A stretch of DNA of 64,000 nt, from positions 1-64,000 of the forward strand of contig NZ_FOMW01000001.1 of the NCBI RefSeq assembly GCF_900112755.1, written 5' to 3'. Made by a program: the position numbers and the translations under genes. The stretch is from Sulfitobacter brevis (GTDB lineage Bacteria > Pseudomonadota > Alphaproteobacteria > Rhodobacterales > Rhodobacteraceae). Numbering within the stretch: position 1 is the first letter of the stretch; each line of letters begins with the position of its first letter. The notes under the pieces were generated by a model. That model made no database searches, was not told where the DNA came from, and saw only the letters and a list, made by a program, of their open reading frames with translations. Positions 6,792 to 15,495 of this stretch are shown here, in pieces.

Positions 6792-7174
6792 ACGCCATGG
6801 ATGGTAGGCGCGGTTTAGTGAAACTTTGCAGGGTTGTGAAGAGGTAATCGGCAACAAAAAAGCGCTGCGCGAAAACAAGTTGTGGATTGGTGGTTTGCTA
6901 CGGTGCTCAAGCTGTTTTCTAGGCCGAGAGTTTAGGGATCAACATTTTGATAAAAGGGGTGCTCTAGACGTTTGCACACGTCACGCCCGGTGGTCTGGCG
7001 TGCTCCCCATCGTTCGATCCGCTGAGCACAAACCATATATGAACTCGAATCAGCGATTCTGCCCAAACTGCTCCCTCACCAATGAACTCTTCCCCCTCCT
7101 CCGAACCGTGACCGTCGGCCATACCCTGTGCACGCCCTCTTGCCGCTCTGCCCCGCCACGCCTAAACCGCTCTC
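6792..7174. other. 383-base intergenic region between tRNA-Leu and lipB
   Basis: No gene is convincing here. It must contain the promoter of tRNA-Leu (minus) and of lipB (plus). Visible structures are an inverted repeat ATCAA-CATT-TTGAT at 6938-6951 and a CACGCC/GGCGTG repeat at 6982-7002. Plus-strand frames running through it (from 6527 and 6826) have poor protein character. Confidence 0.4.
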
Positions 7175-7855
7175 ATGGTAGAATGGATCACAACAGACGG
7201 GCTGACCGATTATCGCACTGCCGAGGCTTGGATGGAGGCGCGTGCCACTGCGATTGCGGCGGGCGAAGCCCAGGAGTGTATCTGGTTGGTCGAGCACCCG
7301 CCTCTTTATACGGCGGGCACGTCGGCGCGAGACGCTGATCTGGTCGATCCAGATCGCTTCCCCGTGCATCCGACACGGCGCGGCGGGCAGTATACCTATC
7401 ACGGGCCGGGACAACGGGTCGTTTATGTGATGCTCGACGTTGGCGCACGCGGGCGCGATGTGCGCTGTTTTGTGCGCCAGCTTGAGGCTTGGGTGATTGC
7501 GACGCTCGCACAGTTCAATCTGCGCGGTGAAATACGCGCCGGACGGGTCGGTGTATGGGTGCAGCGCCCCGACAAGCCGCGCGGGCCGGACGGCGCGATT
7601 GGCGAAGATAAAATTGCCGCCATCGGCATCCGGCTGCGCAAGTGGGTAAGCTTTCACGGCATCAGCATAAATGTGGAGCCAGATTTGAGCCACTTCAGCG
7701 GAATTGTACCCTGTGGAATCACTGACCACGGCGTTACGTCACTGGTCGATATGGGGCTTCCGGTCACGATGGACGATGTCGACGTGACACTGCGCGCCAC
7801 GTTTGATGAGGTTTTCGGTCAAAGTCTGAGTGGAAGCTGTAAGATCTCTACGTAA
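7175..7855 (+). CDS. lipB: Octanoyltransferase LipB
   Basis: Transfers the octanoyl group from octanoyl-acyl carrier protein to the lipoyl domains of 2-oxoacid dehydrogenases and the glycine cleavage system, the first step of lipoate synthesis in the cytoplasm. The 226-residue protein has the family landmarks: [32 protein letters not shown], the catalytic lysine K146 in [11 protein letters not shown], the HGISINV strand and the acyl-carrying cysteine C180 in VPCGITDHG. Length is normal. The ATG at 7175 has no strong ribosome binding site. Its last 37 bases overlap the end of a convergent glutathione S-transferase-like pseudogene. Confidence 0.95.
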   Translation: MVEWITTDGLTDYRTAEAWMEARATAIAAGEAQECIWLVEHPPLYTAGTSARDADLVDPDRFPVHPTRRGGQYTYHGPGQRVVYVMLDVGARGRDVRCFVRQLEAWVIATLAQFNLRGEIRAGRVGVWVQRPDKPRGPDGAIGEDKIAAIGIRLRKWVSFHGISINVEPDLSHFSGIVPCGITDHGVTSLVDMGLPVTMDDVDVTLRATFDEVFGQSLSGSCKIST

Positions 7856-8414
7856 ATCCGTTCAAGTTGACGGATCAGAGCGGGGTCGAGCGCAGCGGCG
7901 GTTGCCACGTCCATCGCCTCGAATGTCGCGCAGCCTGAAGGATGCATCGGGCAGTCTTTCTCTGGCAATGGCGCGAACAGGGCCGTAAACGCAGACGCAT
8001 GAATATCGGCTGCGGTGAGCCAGTCCCCAATCAACCCGCGCCCACCGATCGCTTCAAGCCGCTTCGATGCTGCCCGGCCAGACCTGCGGCCACCTGTTGA
8101 GCACGACGGCACCATCCCAGCCCGTCGCGGCCTGCAAACGGATGCACCACAGCGCGCACCTCGTCGGCATGATCTTGGGGAACCAAGGCAGGTTCTGGCG
8201 CGATGCGTTCGGCCAGTGCGAGCATATCCAGCGCCGTGTTCACGGGTGCCTCGCCTTGCCAAAATGCCACAGGGCCGATGGTCTGTCCTGCCCAAGTGGC
8301 GTGAACCGGATCACGCGGATCAAGATAAACCGCGAGCCAATCAACGCCTTTGGCGTGGAAAATCCTCTTCGCGGCCTCGACCCACGGGCTGGGCACACCC
8401 GAGACCACGAACAT
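7819..8414 (-). pseudogene. Glutathione S-transferase-like gene with internal deletion and frameshift
   Basis: The first part, from the ATG at 8414, reads MFVVSGVPSPWVEAAKRIFH, a thioredoxin-like N-terminal domain, through GLGWCRRAQQVAAGLAGQ. The second part is in another minus frame and reads KRLEAIGGRGLIGDWLTAAD followed by FTALFAPLPEKDCPMHPSG, TFEAMDVATAAALDP and [12 protein letters not shown] to the stop at 7819. Together these resemble the two ends of a GST-family protein, but about 35-40 residues (the GGFP...YLAxKYG part of the helical domain) are missing at the junction near 8060-8075, where the frame also changes. It is therefore broken. The 3' end overlaps lipB. Confidence 0.75.
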
Positions 8415-8661
8415 GCGCAAGCCCTGTGCCGCTTGCGCCTTTTGGGTCGTCACGTATTCAAATGCCCTGGCATCCTCCCGCTTTTCGCATCCTGCATTTG
8501 GCTCCACCATGGGCACAAGGCCCAAGATGCGGCAAAATAACCTGCCCCTGCGACCTATCCGCCCATTGCCCCCCGCGCAGTGACCCTCTAAAACAAGCGG
8601 GACTTCGCATCGCGCGTGCCATCAGGCGTGGTGTTTTCAATTTTTACCCAGGAGGCACCGC

Positions 8662-10335
8662 ATGGCAGACGCAGCCATCCACGGCCATGACCACCACGAC
8701 GAGCGCGGGTTCTTTACCCGCTGGTTCATGTCCACCAACCACAAAGACATCGGGATACTTTACCTGTTTGTCTCAGCTTTCGCTGGCTTCATTTCGGTCG
8801 CCTTCACCGTTTATATGCGGTTGGAGCTGATGAACCCCGGCGTGCAATACATGTGTATGGAAGGCGCGCGTTTGATCGCCGACAACTCTGCACTATGTAC
8901 GCCTAACGGACATCTCTGGAACGTGCTGATCACCGGCCACGGCATCTTGATGATGTTCTTTGTGGTGATTCCGGCGCTTTTCGGCGGTTTCGGCAACTAC
9001 TTCATGCCGCTCCAGATCGGTGCGCCCGATATGGCGTTCCCGCGGATGAACAACCTCAGCTTCTGGCTTTATGTCGGCGGTACTGCGCTGGCGGTCTGCT
9101 CGCTGCTGGCACCGGGTGGCAACGGCCAGCTTGGTTCTGGTGTGGGTTGGGTACTTTACCCGCCGCTCAGCGTTAAAGAAGCCGGTATGTCGATGGATTT
9201 CGCGATCTTCGCGGTCCACGTCTCGGGTGCTTCTTCGATCTTGGGCGCGATCAACATGATCACCACCTTCCTGAACATGCGTGCCCCTGGCATGACCCTG
9301 TTCAAGGTGCCGCTGTTCGCATGGTCGATCTTCGTCACCGCTTGGCTGATCCTTTTGTCTCTGCCGGTTCTGGCGGGCGCGATCACCATGCTTTTGATGG
9401 ACCGCAACTTCGGGTTTGCCTTCTTTGACCCCGCAGGCGGCGGCGATCCGGTGCTGTACCAGCACATCCTGTGGTTCTTTGGCCACCCCGAAGTCTACAT
9501 CATCATCCTGCCCGGCTTTGGCATCATCAGCCACGTCATCGCGACCTTCTCGCGCAAACCGATCTTTGGCTACTTGCCAATGGTCTGGGCGATCATCGCG
9601 ATCGGTGCATTGGGCTTCGTTGTCTGGGCGCACCACATGTATACGGTGGGCATGTCGCTGAACCAGCAGGCCTACTTTATGTTGGCTACAATGGTCATCG
9701 CGGTGCCGACTGGCGTTAAGGTGTTCAGCTGGATCGCGACGATGTGGGGCGGCTCGGTCGAGTTCAAGACGCCGATGCTCTGGGCCTTTGGCTTCCTGTT
9801 CCTCTTCACCGTTGGCGGCGTGACCGGCATCGTGTTGAGCCAGGCCGCTGTGGACCGCGCCTATCATGACACTTACTATGTCGTGGCGCACTTCCATTAT
9901 GTGATGAGCCTTGGTGCCGTGTTCGCGATCTTCGCGGGGATCTACTTCTACTTCCCCAAGATGACCGGCAAGATGTACCCTGAATGGGCAGGCAAACTGC
10001 ACTTCTGGGCGATGTTCATCGGCGCCAACCTGACCTTCTTCCCACAGCACTTCTTGGGCCGTCAGGGCATGCCACGCCGCTACATCGACTACCCAGAGGC
10101 GTTTGCTTACTGGAACCAGTGGTCCTCGATCGGTGCCTTCCTCAGCTTTGCGTCCTTCGTGTTCTTCATCGGCGTGATGTTCTATGCGCTGACACGCGGC
10201 CCACGGGTCACGGCGAACAACCCGTGGAACGAGTATGCGGATACGCTGGAATGGACACTGCCCAGCCCGCCGCCAGAGCACACGTTCGAGATCCTTCCAA
10301 AGCAGGAAGACTGGGACAAGATGCCGAGCCACTAA
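8662..10335 (+). CDS. ctaD: Cytochrome c oxidase subunit I (aa3 type)
   Basis: The 557-residue catalytic subunit of aa3 cytochrome c oxidase in the inner membrane, which reduces oxygen at the heme a3-CuB centre and pumps protons. All ligands are present: H93 ([11 protein letters not shown]) and H412 (HFHYVMS) for heme a, H410 for heme a3, and H275, H324 and H325 for CuB, with the cross-linked tyrosine Y279 in [13 protein letters not shown]. About twelve membrane segments are visible. GGAGG lies 8 bases before the ATG. Subunits II and III and the assembly genes are not adjacent, which is the usual arrangement in Rhodobacterales. A strong terminator follows. Confidence 0.97.
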   Translation: MADAAIHGHDHHDERGFFTRWFMSTNHKDIGILYLFVSAFAGFISVAFTVYMRLELMNPGVQYMCMEGARLIADNSALCTPNGHLWNVLITGHGILMMFFVVIPALFGGFGNYFMPLQIGAPDMAFPRMNNLSFWLYVGGTALAVCSLLAPGGNGQLGSGVGWVLYPPLSVKEAGMSMDFAIFAVHVSGASSILGAINMITTFLNMRAPGMTLFKVPLFAWSIFVTAWLILLSLPVLAGAITMLLMDRNFGFAFFDPAGGGDPVLYQHILWFFGHPEVYIIILPGFGIISHVIATFSRKPIFGYLPMVWAIIAIGALGFVVWAHHMYTVGMSLNQQAYFMLATMVIAVPTGVKVFSWIATMWGGSVEFKTPMLWAFGFLFLFTVGGVTGIVLSQAAVDRAYHDTYYVVAHFHYVMSLGAVFAIFAGIYFYFPKMTGKMYPEWAGKLHFWAMFIGANLTFFPQHFLGRQGMPRRYIDYPEAFAYWNQWSSIGAFLSFASFVFFIGVMFYALTRGPRVTANNPWNEYADTLEWTLPSPPPEHTFEILPKQEDWDKMPSH

Positions 10336-10358
10336 GACGCAGTACTCTCAAACATGAT

Positions 10359-10388
10359 AAAAGGCCCCGACTTTGGTTGGGGCCTTTT
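10359..10388 (+). terminator. Rho-independent terminator after ctaD
   Basis: Perfect 13-bp stem AAAAGGCCCCGAC / GTTGGGGCCTTTT with a TTTG loop, followed by a short T-run contained in the stem. It lies 24 bases after the ctaD stop. Confidence 0.85.
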
Positions 10389-10498
10389 GCGTTGGAGGGG
10401 CGGGCACACACCGCCCACTCTCGCATCATAGCCGTCGCCAGTGCCCCGATGCTTCGCTAGGCTTGGTGTATGATTGCCCCCTACCCAAAGGCCCAGCC

Positions 10499-10888
10499 AT
10501 GTCCCTGACCGTTACCCCGATCTATGCAGCCCTGCTTGTGGCGCTGTTTTTGTATCTCACATTTCGGGTGATCGCCTATCGCCGCGCCAATACCCTCTCA
10601 CTGGGGGATTACGGCGATAAGAATTTGCTTAAACGAATGCGTGCGCAGGCGAACTTTATCGAAGTGACACCGCTGGCCTTGATCCTGCTTTTGATCAGCG
10701 AGCTTCAGGGCGCACCCGCGCTTGCGTTACACATCCTTGGCCTGTTGCTACTAGCCGGACGGCTGCTTCATGCCCTCGGCTTCGCCGCTACCCCGCAAAA
10801 GATTTTCCTGCGCCAGCTTGGGATGCTGCTGAACATGGTGATGCTGGTCTTTGCTGCATTGGGTATTTTGGCTCACGCGCTGCTCTAA
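10499..10888 (+). CDS. MAPEG-family membrane protein
   Basis: A 129-residue inner-membrane protein with four hydrophobic segments (residues about 6-26, 60-76, 78-98 and 105-127). The motif KRMRAQANFIEVTPLALILL is the signature of the MAPEG family (membrane-associated eicosanoid and glutathione metabolism proteins; YecN-like in bacteria). The bacterial role is mostly unknown; glutathione-dependent transferase or peroxidase activity is known for some members. The ATG at 10499 is chosen because it starts directly before the first membrane helix; the longer frame from 10373 runs through the ctaD terminator. Confidence 0.85.
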   Translation: MSLTVTPIYAALLVALFLYLTFRVIAYRRANTLSLGDYGDKNLLKRMRAQANFIEVTPLALILLLISELQGAPALALHILGLLLLAGRLLHALGFAATPQKIFLRQLGMLLNMVMLVFAALGILAHALL

Positions 10889-10977
10889 AAATCGGCCAAT
10901 GCATTTTTTTTACATCTGGTCACATTTCCCTCTTGCGGCTCGCGGCTGCTATGGGTATTTCGGCCTCACCAAAGGAA

Positions 10978-11052
10978 GCGGGCGTAGCTCAGGGGTAGAG
11001 CATAACCTTGCCAAGGTTAGGGTCGGGCGTTCGAATCGCCTCGCCCGCTCCA
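10978..11052 (+). tRNA. tRNA-Gly (anticodon GCC)
   Basis: Begins GCGGGCGTAGCTCAGGGGTA. The acceptor GCGGGCG pairs with CGCCCGC, the anticodon arm is TAACC-TTGCCAA-GGTTA with anticodon GCC, the T arm is CGGGC-GTTCGAAT-style with loop TTCGAAT, discriminator T, and CCA is encoded at 11050-11052. Confidence 0.95.
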
Positions 11053-11083
11053 ATTGGACCAGTTCACCCGACTGGTATGCGAC

Positions 11084-11106
11084 AAGACCGCTTCGGCGGT
11101 CTTTTT
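11084..11106 (+). terminator. Rho-independent terminator after tRNA-Gly
   Basis: AAGACCGC-TTCG-GCGGTCTT stem-loop with a stable tetraloop and a following T-run (TTTTTGCTTTTT), 31 bases after the tRNA end. Confidence 0.85.
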
Positions 11107-11307
11107 GCTTTTTAATCACACCTCTTGCCTATTTCCGTCCCCTCAGCGGACCTCCGCCGCAACCCCTCGCAATCGAGAGATTTTAAGTTAAATTCGCAAC
11201 TGAAAGTTGCAGTTGGTCATACTTTGGTCCGAATTGGATGCGTAAATCTTAACAACCGAACGATAAGGATGGGTACGGGGCGCCCACTGTATGACTAAAC
11301 GAGGTTT

Positions 11308-12264
11308 ATGATGAGAATACTTGCCGTTGATGACGACCCGCTGATCCTGGAGCTGCTGCCCGTCGTCTTTCGGCAGGCCGATTTTCCGCAAATTTCTGTC
11401 GCAAGTTCGGGCGCGGCTGCCCTTGAGTTGCTGAACGATCCTGACGAGCATTTCGACTGTCTGCTACTCGACATTGAAATGCCCGAAATGACCGGGATCA
11501 TCCTGTGCGAGCGTATTCGCCAGCTCAGCAAATACCGGAGCACCCCGATCCTCATGCTGACCTCGGTCACGGATCACGCACGTGTTGAACGCGCCTTTGC
11601 CGCAGGTGCCAACGACTATATCTCCAAGCCTTTCGACGTAAAAGAGATCGCCACCCGTGTTCGTGTCGCCGAACGGATGGTCGCATCGGTTTCCAATGTC
11701 GCCCGCTTTGAAGGCACTGATGCAATACTCGCCGCAGGGCGCGGGCAGCACAACTTCGCCGTGGACATGCCGGTCGAACTGGCGAGTATTCCGCAGCTGA
11801 TCCTGCCCTTCTCGCTTGGCAACTACCTGTCACAACTCGCCCGCAGCAAGATTGACGCCTGTCAGGTGTTCGCCGTGCATGTAGAAGCGATCGAAGACCT
11901 CTATACACAGAGTAACAGCCGTGAATTCGTCAGTGCGCTATCCAAAATTTCGCAAGCCATCATCCGCGTTGCGGACTATCCGCATATGTTGATGGCCTAT
12001 AGCGGCAACGGCGTGTTCCTGTGCATCACCCAAGGTGTGACTGTACCAGACTGGCCCGGCATCGAAGAAGACATCTATGAGCTGCTACACGATGGCACCG
12101 CGCTCTTTGACGACGGTACAGCGATGAACCTTGATGTCTCCGTTGGTAACCCGATCACGCCCTTCGCAAGCCGGACCCAGCGTGTAAAGAAAACCTTCGA
12201 GCGGGCAATTGACCGCGCGATGATGCGCGGCAAAGCCAAACGCGCCCAGCGCCGCGTCGAGTAA
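11308..12264 (+). CDS. Orphan response regulator with degenerate C-terminal output domain
   Basis: A 318-residue cytoplasmic signalling protein. Residues 1-125 are a receiver domain with the acidic pair in VDDDP, phospho-acceptor D55 in LLLDIEMPEMTG, the switch threonine in PILMLTSV and the lysine in DYISKPFD. The C-terminal part (about 170-310) has the alternating pattern of a diguanylate cyclase fold (FAVHVEAIEDLYTQ, LMAYSGNGVFLCIT, MNLDVSVGNPI) but no GGDEF motif, so it probably does not make cyclic di-GMP. No histidine kinase is adjacent. Two in-frame ATGs (11308 and 11311) are possible starts. The output of the signal is unknown. Confidence 0.8.
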   Translation: MMRILAVDDDPLILELLPVVFRQADFPQISVASSGAAALELLNDPDEHFDCLLLDIEMPEMTGIILCERIRQLSKYRSTPILMLTSVTDHARVERAFAAGANDYISKPFDVKEIATRVRVAERMVASVSNVARFEGTDAILAAGRGQHNFAVDMPVELASIPQLILPFSLGNYLSQLARSKIDACQVFAVHVEAIEDLYTQSNSREFVSALSKISQAIIRVADYPHMLMAYSGNGVFLCITQGVTVPDWPGIEEDIYELLHDGTALFDDGTAMNLDVSVGNPITPFASRTQRVKKTFERAIDRAMMRGKAKRAQRRVE

Positions 12265-12444
12265 CCGGCTTTCGCACAAAAATCAGGCGGTGGGCGGAGG
12301 TGTATCTGATCGGTTATGCCCTGCCGACGTCCTGCCCGCGCAGCCTGTTAAGCTATCGCAGTGCTGCAGAACGGGCACCAATCTGCGGCAGCGCATTCGA
12401 ACCAATCCATTTTGGATTATCGGCCGTGTCGCGCTGATGACAGA

Positions 12445-12783
12445 TTAGTTGATCGGAAACTGTCGCAAGCACTGGGCCGCGTTGTTACGGTAATCCTGCA
12501 ACGTGTCCTCAAGGTTGCGCCGATCCCGCATAACCTCCAAGGCTGCCTTCTTCTGGTTCCAAGTGCCGCTGACATGCCGCTCCAGAATCAGAAAAGTAAT
12601 GCCCAGCATCACTTCCTTCTCCGCTTGACTGATCAAGGCTTCGCCATTCAACGCCACGGCCGTCAGCGCCAGGGTATTGGCGCAACGCAGTGCGGCAGCT
12701 TCCTCACCCGCATAGGTCCGCGCCGCCTGGGCTGTACTGCCCATCGACGCCACAATGGCTATCGCAAATGTGGCGCGACGCAT
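12445..12783 (-). CDS. Secreted protein of unknown function
   Basis: A 112-residue protein with a signal peptide (MRRATFAIAIVASMGSTAQA, cut after AQA). The mature part is helical (YAGEEAAALRCANTLALTAV, ISQAEKEVMLGITFLILERH, LEDTLQDYRNNAAQCLRQF) with two cysteines that could pair in the periplasm. The ATG at 12783 lies 3 bases after the stop of the upstream ligand-binding-domain gene, so both are likely on one mRNA. The family is one I know only as hypothetical in Rhodobacterales. Confidence 0.65.
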   Translation of the reverse strand: MRRATFAIAIVASMGSTAQAARTYAGEEAAALRCANTLALTAVALNGEALISQAEKEVMLGITFLILERHVSGTWNQKKAALEVMRDRRNLEDTLQDYRNNAAQCLRQFPIN

Positions 12784-12785
12784 CC

Positions 12786-13025
12786 TCAAAATACTTTGAA
12801 GGTCATTGTGGTCAGCGAGCGCTCAATGCCCTCGATATCCAGCAGGTTGTCGTTGATAAAGACGCCTACGTCCTCCCCCTTCGGGATATAAAGCTTCATC
12901 AACAGGTCATATTCGCCCGAGGTCGAATAGAGCTCCGAGTGGATTTCACGCAGCGCGATATTTTCGGCGACAATATAGGTGGTGCCGGGCTTGCAGCGAA
13001 TTTGGATGAAGACGCAGGTACTCAT
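12786..13025 (-). CDS. Stand-alone Lrp/AsnC ligand-binding (RAM) domain protein
   Basis: A 79-residue protein that corresponds to the C-terminal effector-binding domain of Lrp/AsnC regulators without the DNA-binding part: FIQIRCKPGTTYIVAEN, EIHSELYSTSGEYDLLMKLY and GEDVGVFINDNLLDIEGIER with the terminal TTMTFKVF strand. Such proteins form RAM-type oligomers and may bind amino acids or modify other Lrp proteins. GAGG lies 6-8 bases upstream of the ATG at 13025. It is followed directly by a secreted-protein gene. Confidence 0.85.
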   Translation of the reverse strand: MSTCVFIQIRCKPGTTYIVAENIALREIHSELYSTSGEYDLLMKLYIPKGEDVGVFINDNLLDIEGIERSLTTMTFKVF

Positions 13026-13209
13026 GGAAAGGCCTCATATGTTCTGCCTTTACGGTGACATATGGGGGTATGCGCCGCAATCCCTGTTCGGCAGCACGCT
13101 CGCCCCCTCGGCGCAGTCCGCCCTCCCCTTTGCCGGCATACACCAACCCTTGGCCTAAACGCCGGCGCTGCTATAAGGGCGCCAACAGACACCGAAAGGA
13201 CCATGCCCC

Positions 13210-13797
13210 ATGCGCAGCGCCAGCCTGACCCGCACCACGGCCGAAACCGATGTGCACGTCGAGATTAACCTCGACGGTACCGGCACCTACGACAACCAGA
13301 CCGGCGTGGGGTTCTTTGATCACATGCTGGATCAACTGGCCCGCCACGCGCTGATGGATTTGAAAATAACCGCCACAGGCGATCTGCACATCGATGATCA
13401 CCACACGATCGAAGACGTCGGCATCACACTCGGTCAGGCGCTCAGCAAGGCATTGGGCGACAAGCGCGGTATCCGCCGCTACGGGTCGTGCTTGCTGCCA
13501 ATGGATGACGCATTAGTACGCTGTGCGCTTGACCTTTCGGGCCGCCCCTTCCTGATCTGGAACGTGACAATACCGACAGATCGCATTGGTGGCTTTGATA
13601 CGGAACTGGTGCGCGAGTTTTTCCAGGCGCTCTCCACTCACGGCGGCATCACCCTGCACGTCGATATGCTGCACGGGCTGAACAGCCATCATATTGCCGA
13701 GGCCACGTTCAAATCGGTCGCCCGCGCCCTGCGCGACGCGCTGGAGCCTGATCCACGCACCGCCGATAGCATCCCGTCAACCAAGGGCGCGTTGTAA
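13210..13797 (+). CDS. hisB: Imidazoleglycerol-phosphate dehydratase
   Basis: Dehydrates imidazole glycerol phosphate to imidazole acetol phosphate, step seven of histidine synthesis. This 195-residue monofunctional enzyme has the two manganese-binding signatures [20 protein letters not shown] and, later, [19 protein letters not shown], as well as [17 protein letters not shown]. The phosphatase domain found in enterobacterial HisB is absent, as expected in alphaproteobacteria. The ATG at 13210 follows AAAGGA (13195-13200). hisH follows after 4 bases, so they form one operon. Confidence 0.96.
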   Translation: MRSASLTRTTAETDVHVEINLDGTGTYDNQTGVGFFDHMLDQLARHALMDLKITATGDLHIDDHHTIEDVGITLGQALSKALGDKRGIRRYGSCLLPMDDALVRCALDLSGRPFLIWNVTIPTDRIGGFDTELVREFFQALSTHGGITLHVDMLHGLNSHHIAEATFKSVARALRDALEPDPRTADSIPSTKGAL

Positions 13798-13801
13798 CCC
13801 C

Positions 13802-14440
13802 ATGCTGACAGCGATCATCGACTACGAATCCGGGAACTTGCACTCGGCACAAAAGGCTTTTGAGCGGATGGCGCGCGAAACCGGCACCGGCGAGGTGATC
13901 GTCACCGCGCGGGCCGCTGACGTGGCCCGGGCCGACCGGCTCGTCCTCCCCGGCGACGGCGCTTTTCCTGCTTGCATGGCGGCGCTGAAAGGTGCGGGCG
14001 GGCTTTACGATGCGATGGTCGAAGCGGTCGAGGTCAAAGGCCGCCCGTTCCTTGGCATATGCGTGGGTATGCAACTTATGGCGACGATGGGGCGCGAATA
14101 CAGCAACACCGCCGGTCTGGGCTGGATCGGCGGCGAGGTCACACGGATCATGCCGGGCGAACCCGCGCTCAAGGTCCCGCATATGGGGTGGAACGACCTC
14201 GTGATTGATCACCCGCATGCTGTATTTGACGGAATTGCCACCGGTGATCACACTTACTTCGTGCACTCCTACCACATGGCAGTGACCGATCCGGCCGAGC
14301 GGTTGGCCCATGTCGACTATGGGGGCGATGTCACCGCCATAATCGGGCGTGACACGATGATCGGCATGCAATTCCACCCCGAGAAGAGCCAGACAACCGG
14401 CCTCAAGATGATTGCCAACTTTCTGGCGTGGAAACCTTAA
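13802..14440 (+). CDS. hisH: Imidazole glycerol phosphate synthase, glutaminase subunit
   Basis: The 212-residue class I glutamine amidotransferase that supplies ammonia to HisF. The nucleophile cysteine lies in LGICVGMQLM, and the His-Glu pair is in GMQFHPEKSQ. The N-terminus is typical (MLTAIIDYESGNLHSAQKAF). It starts 4 bases after the hisB stop. Its 3' end overlaps the convergent DUF2147 gene by 4 bases, and its partner hisF lies 1.85 kb further on, separated by two minus-strand genes and hisA. Confidence 0.96.
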   Translation: MLTAIIDYESGNLHSAQKAFERMARETGTGEVIVTARAADVARADRLVLPGDGAFPACMAALKGAGGLYDAMVEAVEVKGRPFLGICVGMQLMATMGREYSNTAGLGWIGGEVTRIMPGEPALKVPHMGWNDLVIDHPHAVFDGIATGDHTYFVHSYHMAVTDPAERLAHVDYGGDVTAIIGRDTMIGMQFHPEKSQTTGLKMIANFLAWKP

Positions 14441-14841
14441 CGCAGCCGCGTCCAGACTGCATCGCGGCAAGCCCCCGCGTCACATCCGCGAAGCCAAAGC
14501 TTGTTGCCCTGCACCTTGAGATTCACCGGTACTGCCTTGCCCCGGACGGGCTCTCTGAACTGGCCCGCATAGCTGCCATCAGGCTGCGGTTTGAGGTCCC
14601 ACATTACTTTGCTGCCGACCACGCTTGAAGGCGTGTCATAGCCGCGCCGGTCTTTGGCGCGCTCCACCATACCGCAAAGCGAAGCGCCGCAAGCACGAGT
14701 GCGCACATGAACAACAAGCCCCGAATCATCTGGCGCAGACCGCCAAAGGCCAACCGGCATATCGCTTTGCGCCTGCGCCATTGTGGCGAAAGTTGAAGCT
14801 AAGCATATAGAGATAAAAGGCTTTATCGAAAACATCCGCAT
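14437..14841 (-). CDS. Secreted DUF2147 protein
   Basis: A 134-residue periplasmic protein: signal peptide (FISICLASTFATMAQA) followed by the DUF2147 domain, with PVGLWRSAPDDSGLVVHVRT, the cysteine-bearing RACGASLCGMVER, a KVMWDLKPQPDGSYAGQFRE core and the end RGCDAGACRDAVWTRL. The domain is a small beta-barrel of unknown function. Four cysteines probably form two disulfides. GGGGGA lies before the ATG at 14841; a GTG one codon earlier is also possible. A paralogue follows at 14971-15360 on the same strand. Confidence 0.85.
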   Translation of the reverse strand: MRMFSIKPFISICLASTFATMAQAQSDMPVGLWRSAPDDSGLVVHVRTRACGASLCGMVERAKDRRGYDTPSSVVGSKVMWDLKPQPDGSYAGQFREPVRGKAVPVNLKVQGNKLWLRGCDAGACRDAVWTRLR

Positions 14842-14897
14842 CACTCCCCCAAGCGATACTTATGCCCCGAAGGCGTCGGGCTAATCCCGAACGCCCA

Positions 14898-14938
14898 AAA
14901 AGGGCGCATGCGTTAAAATACGCCTGCGCCCTCTTTTA
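14898..14938. terminator. Hairpin between the two DUF2147 genes
   Basis: AAAGGGCGCATGCG and CGCCTGCGCCCTCTTT form an imperfect stem around TTAAAATA, with A and T runs on the two sides. It can end transcription of the upstream (right-hand) DUF2147 gene and possibly work in both directions. Confidence 0.55.
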
Positions 14939-14970
14939 ATCAAATGATATCTATTCCGGCCCCGTGAAGG

Positions 14971-15360
14971 TTACTGAATGCGTTGCCATGTCTGCTTGGA
15001 GCAGATCAGCCCGCCCGCGACGCAACCTGACAACTTAAGGGAGTTACCCGAGACATTCATCTTACCGATGTAAATCTTGCCATTGGAGGGCCGCCAGACC
15101 TTGCCCGCGTAGGCGCCATCGCCGGAGGGGGCCATGTCGATGACCAGCGTCTTGCCGATGTTGGGCGACTTATATTCGCCGCTGTCATTGAACGTGCGCG
15201 CGATGGTGCCGCAAACCGCGCCGCCACAGGGGGCCATTTTAACGTGCGCATAGGCACCGTCGTCAACCTGCGTCTGCCACGTGCCAACCGCAGGGTCAGC
15301 CGCCATCGCGGCCCCTGCCATACCAAAACCCAATACAGCAGCAGTCAAAAACTTTTTCAT
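14971..15360 (-). CDS. Secreted DUF2147 protein
   Basis: A 129-residue protein with signal peptide (MKKFLTAAVLGFGMAGAAMA) and a DUF2147 domain: ADPAVGTWQTQVDDGAYAHV, KMAPCGGAVCGTIART, KTLVIDMAPSGDGAYAGKVW and LKLSGCVAGGLICSKQTW. The start at 15360 is set by GAGGATC just upstream. It is a paralogue of the product of 14437-14841, sharing the paired C-x4-C motifs and terminal W. The role is unknown; the fold suggests small-ligand or cell-wall binding in the periplasm. Both genes lie inside the histidine cluster on the opposite strand. Confidence 0.85.
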   Translation of the reverse strand: MKKFLTAAVLGFGMAGAAMAADPAVGTWQTQVDDGAYAHVKMAPCGGAVCGTIARTFNDSGEYKSPNIGKTLVIDMAPSGDGAYAGKVWRPSNGKIYIGKMNVSGNSLKLSGCVAGGLICSKQTWQRIQ

Positions 15361-15495
15361 AGCGATCCTCCCGATCTCTGATGCGCCCAACTTGGTCTAT
15401 CTGCCCTGCGTCGGGCAAGCTTGACCTTAGGTCGCGTTGCAAATCGTGACGCAACGTGCATAACCGCGCCAAACATCCCAGCCAAAGGCCCGATC

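Noticed and set aside
6527..6847. 106-residue plus frame across tRNA-Leu
   Set aside because: Its second half is the complement of the tRNA. The first part has no family character and no ribosome binding site.
6938..6951. FNR-type site
   Set aside because: The repeat is ATCAA-CATT-TTGAT, the reverse order of the half-sites needed (TTGAT-N4-ATCAA).
8893..10332. 479-residue minus-strand frame opposite ctaD
   Set aside because: It is a shadow of ctaD: rich in H, R, D and E with no hydrophobic core, no ribosome binding site, and wholly covered by the well-supported oxidase gene.
13709..14470. 253-residue minus frame opposite hisH
   Set aside because: Antisense shadow of hisH with unlikely composition and no start signal.
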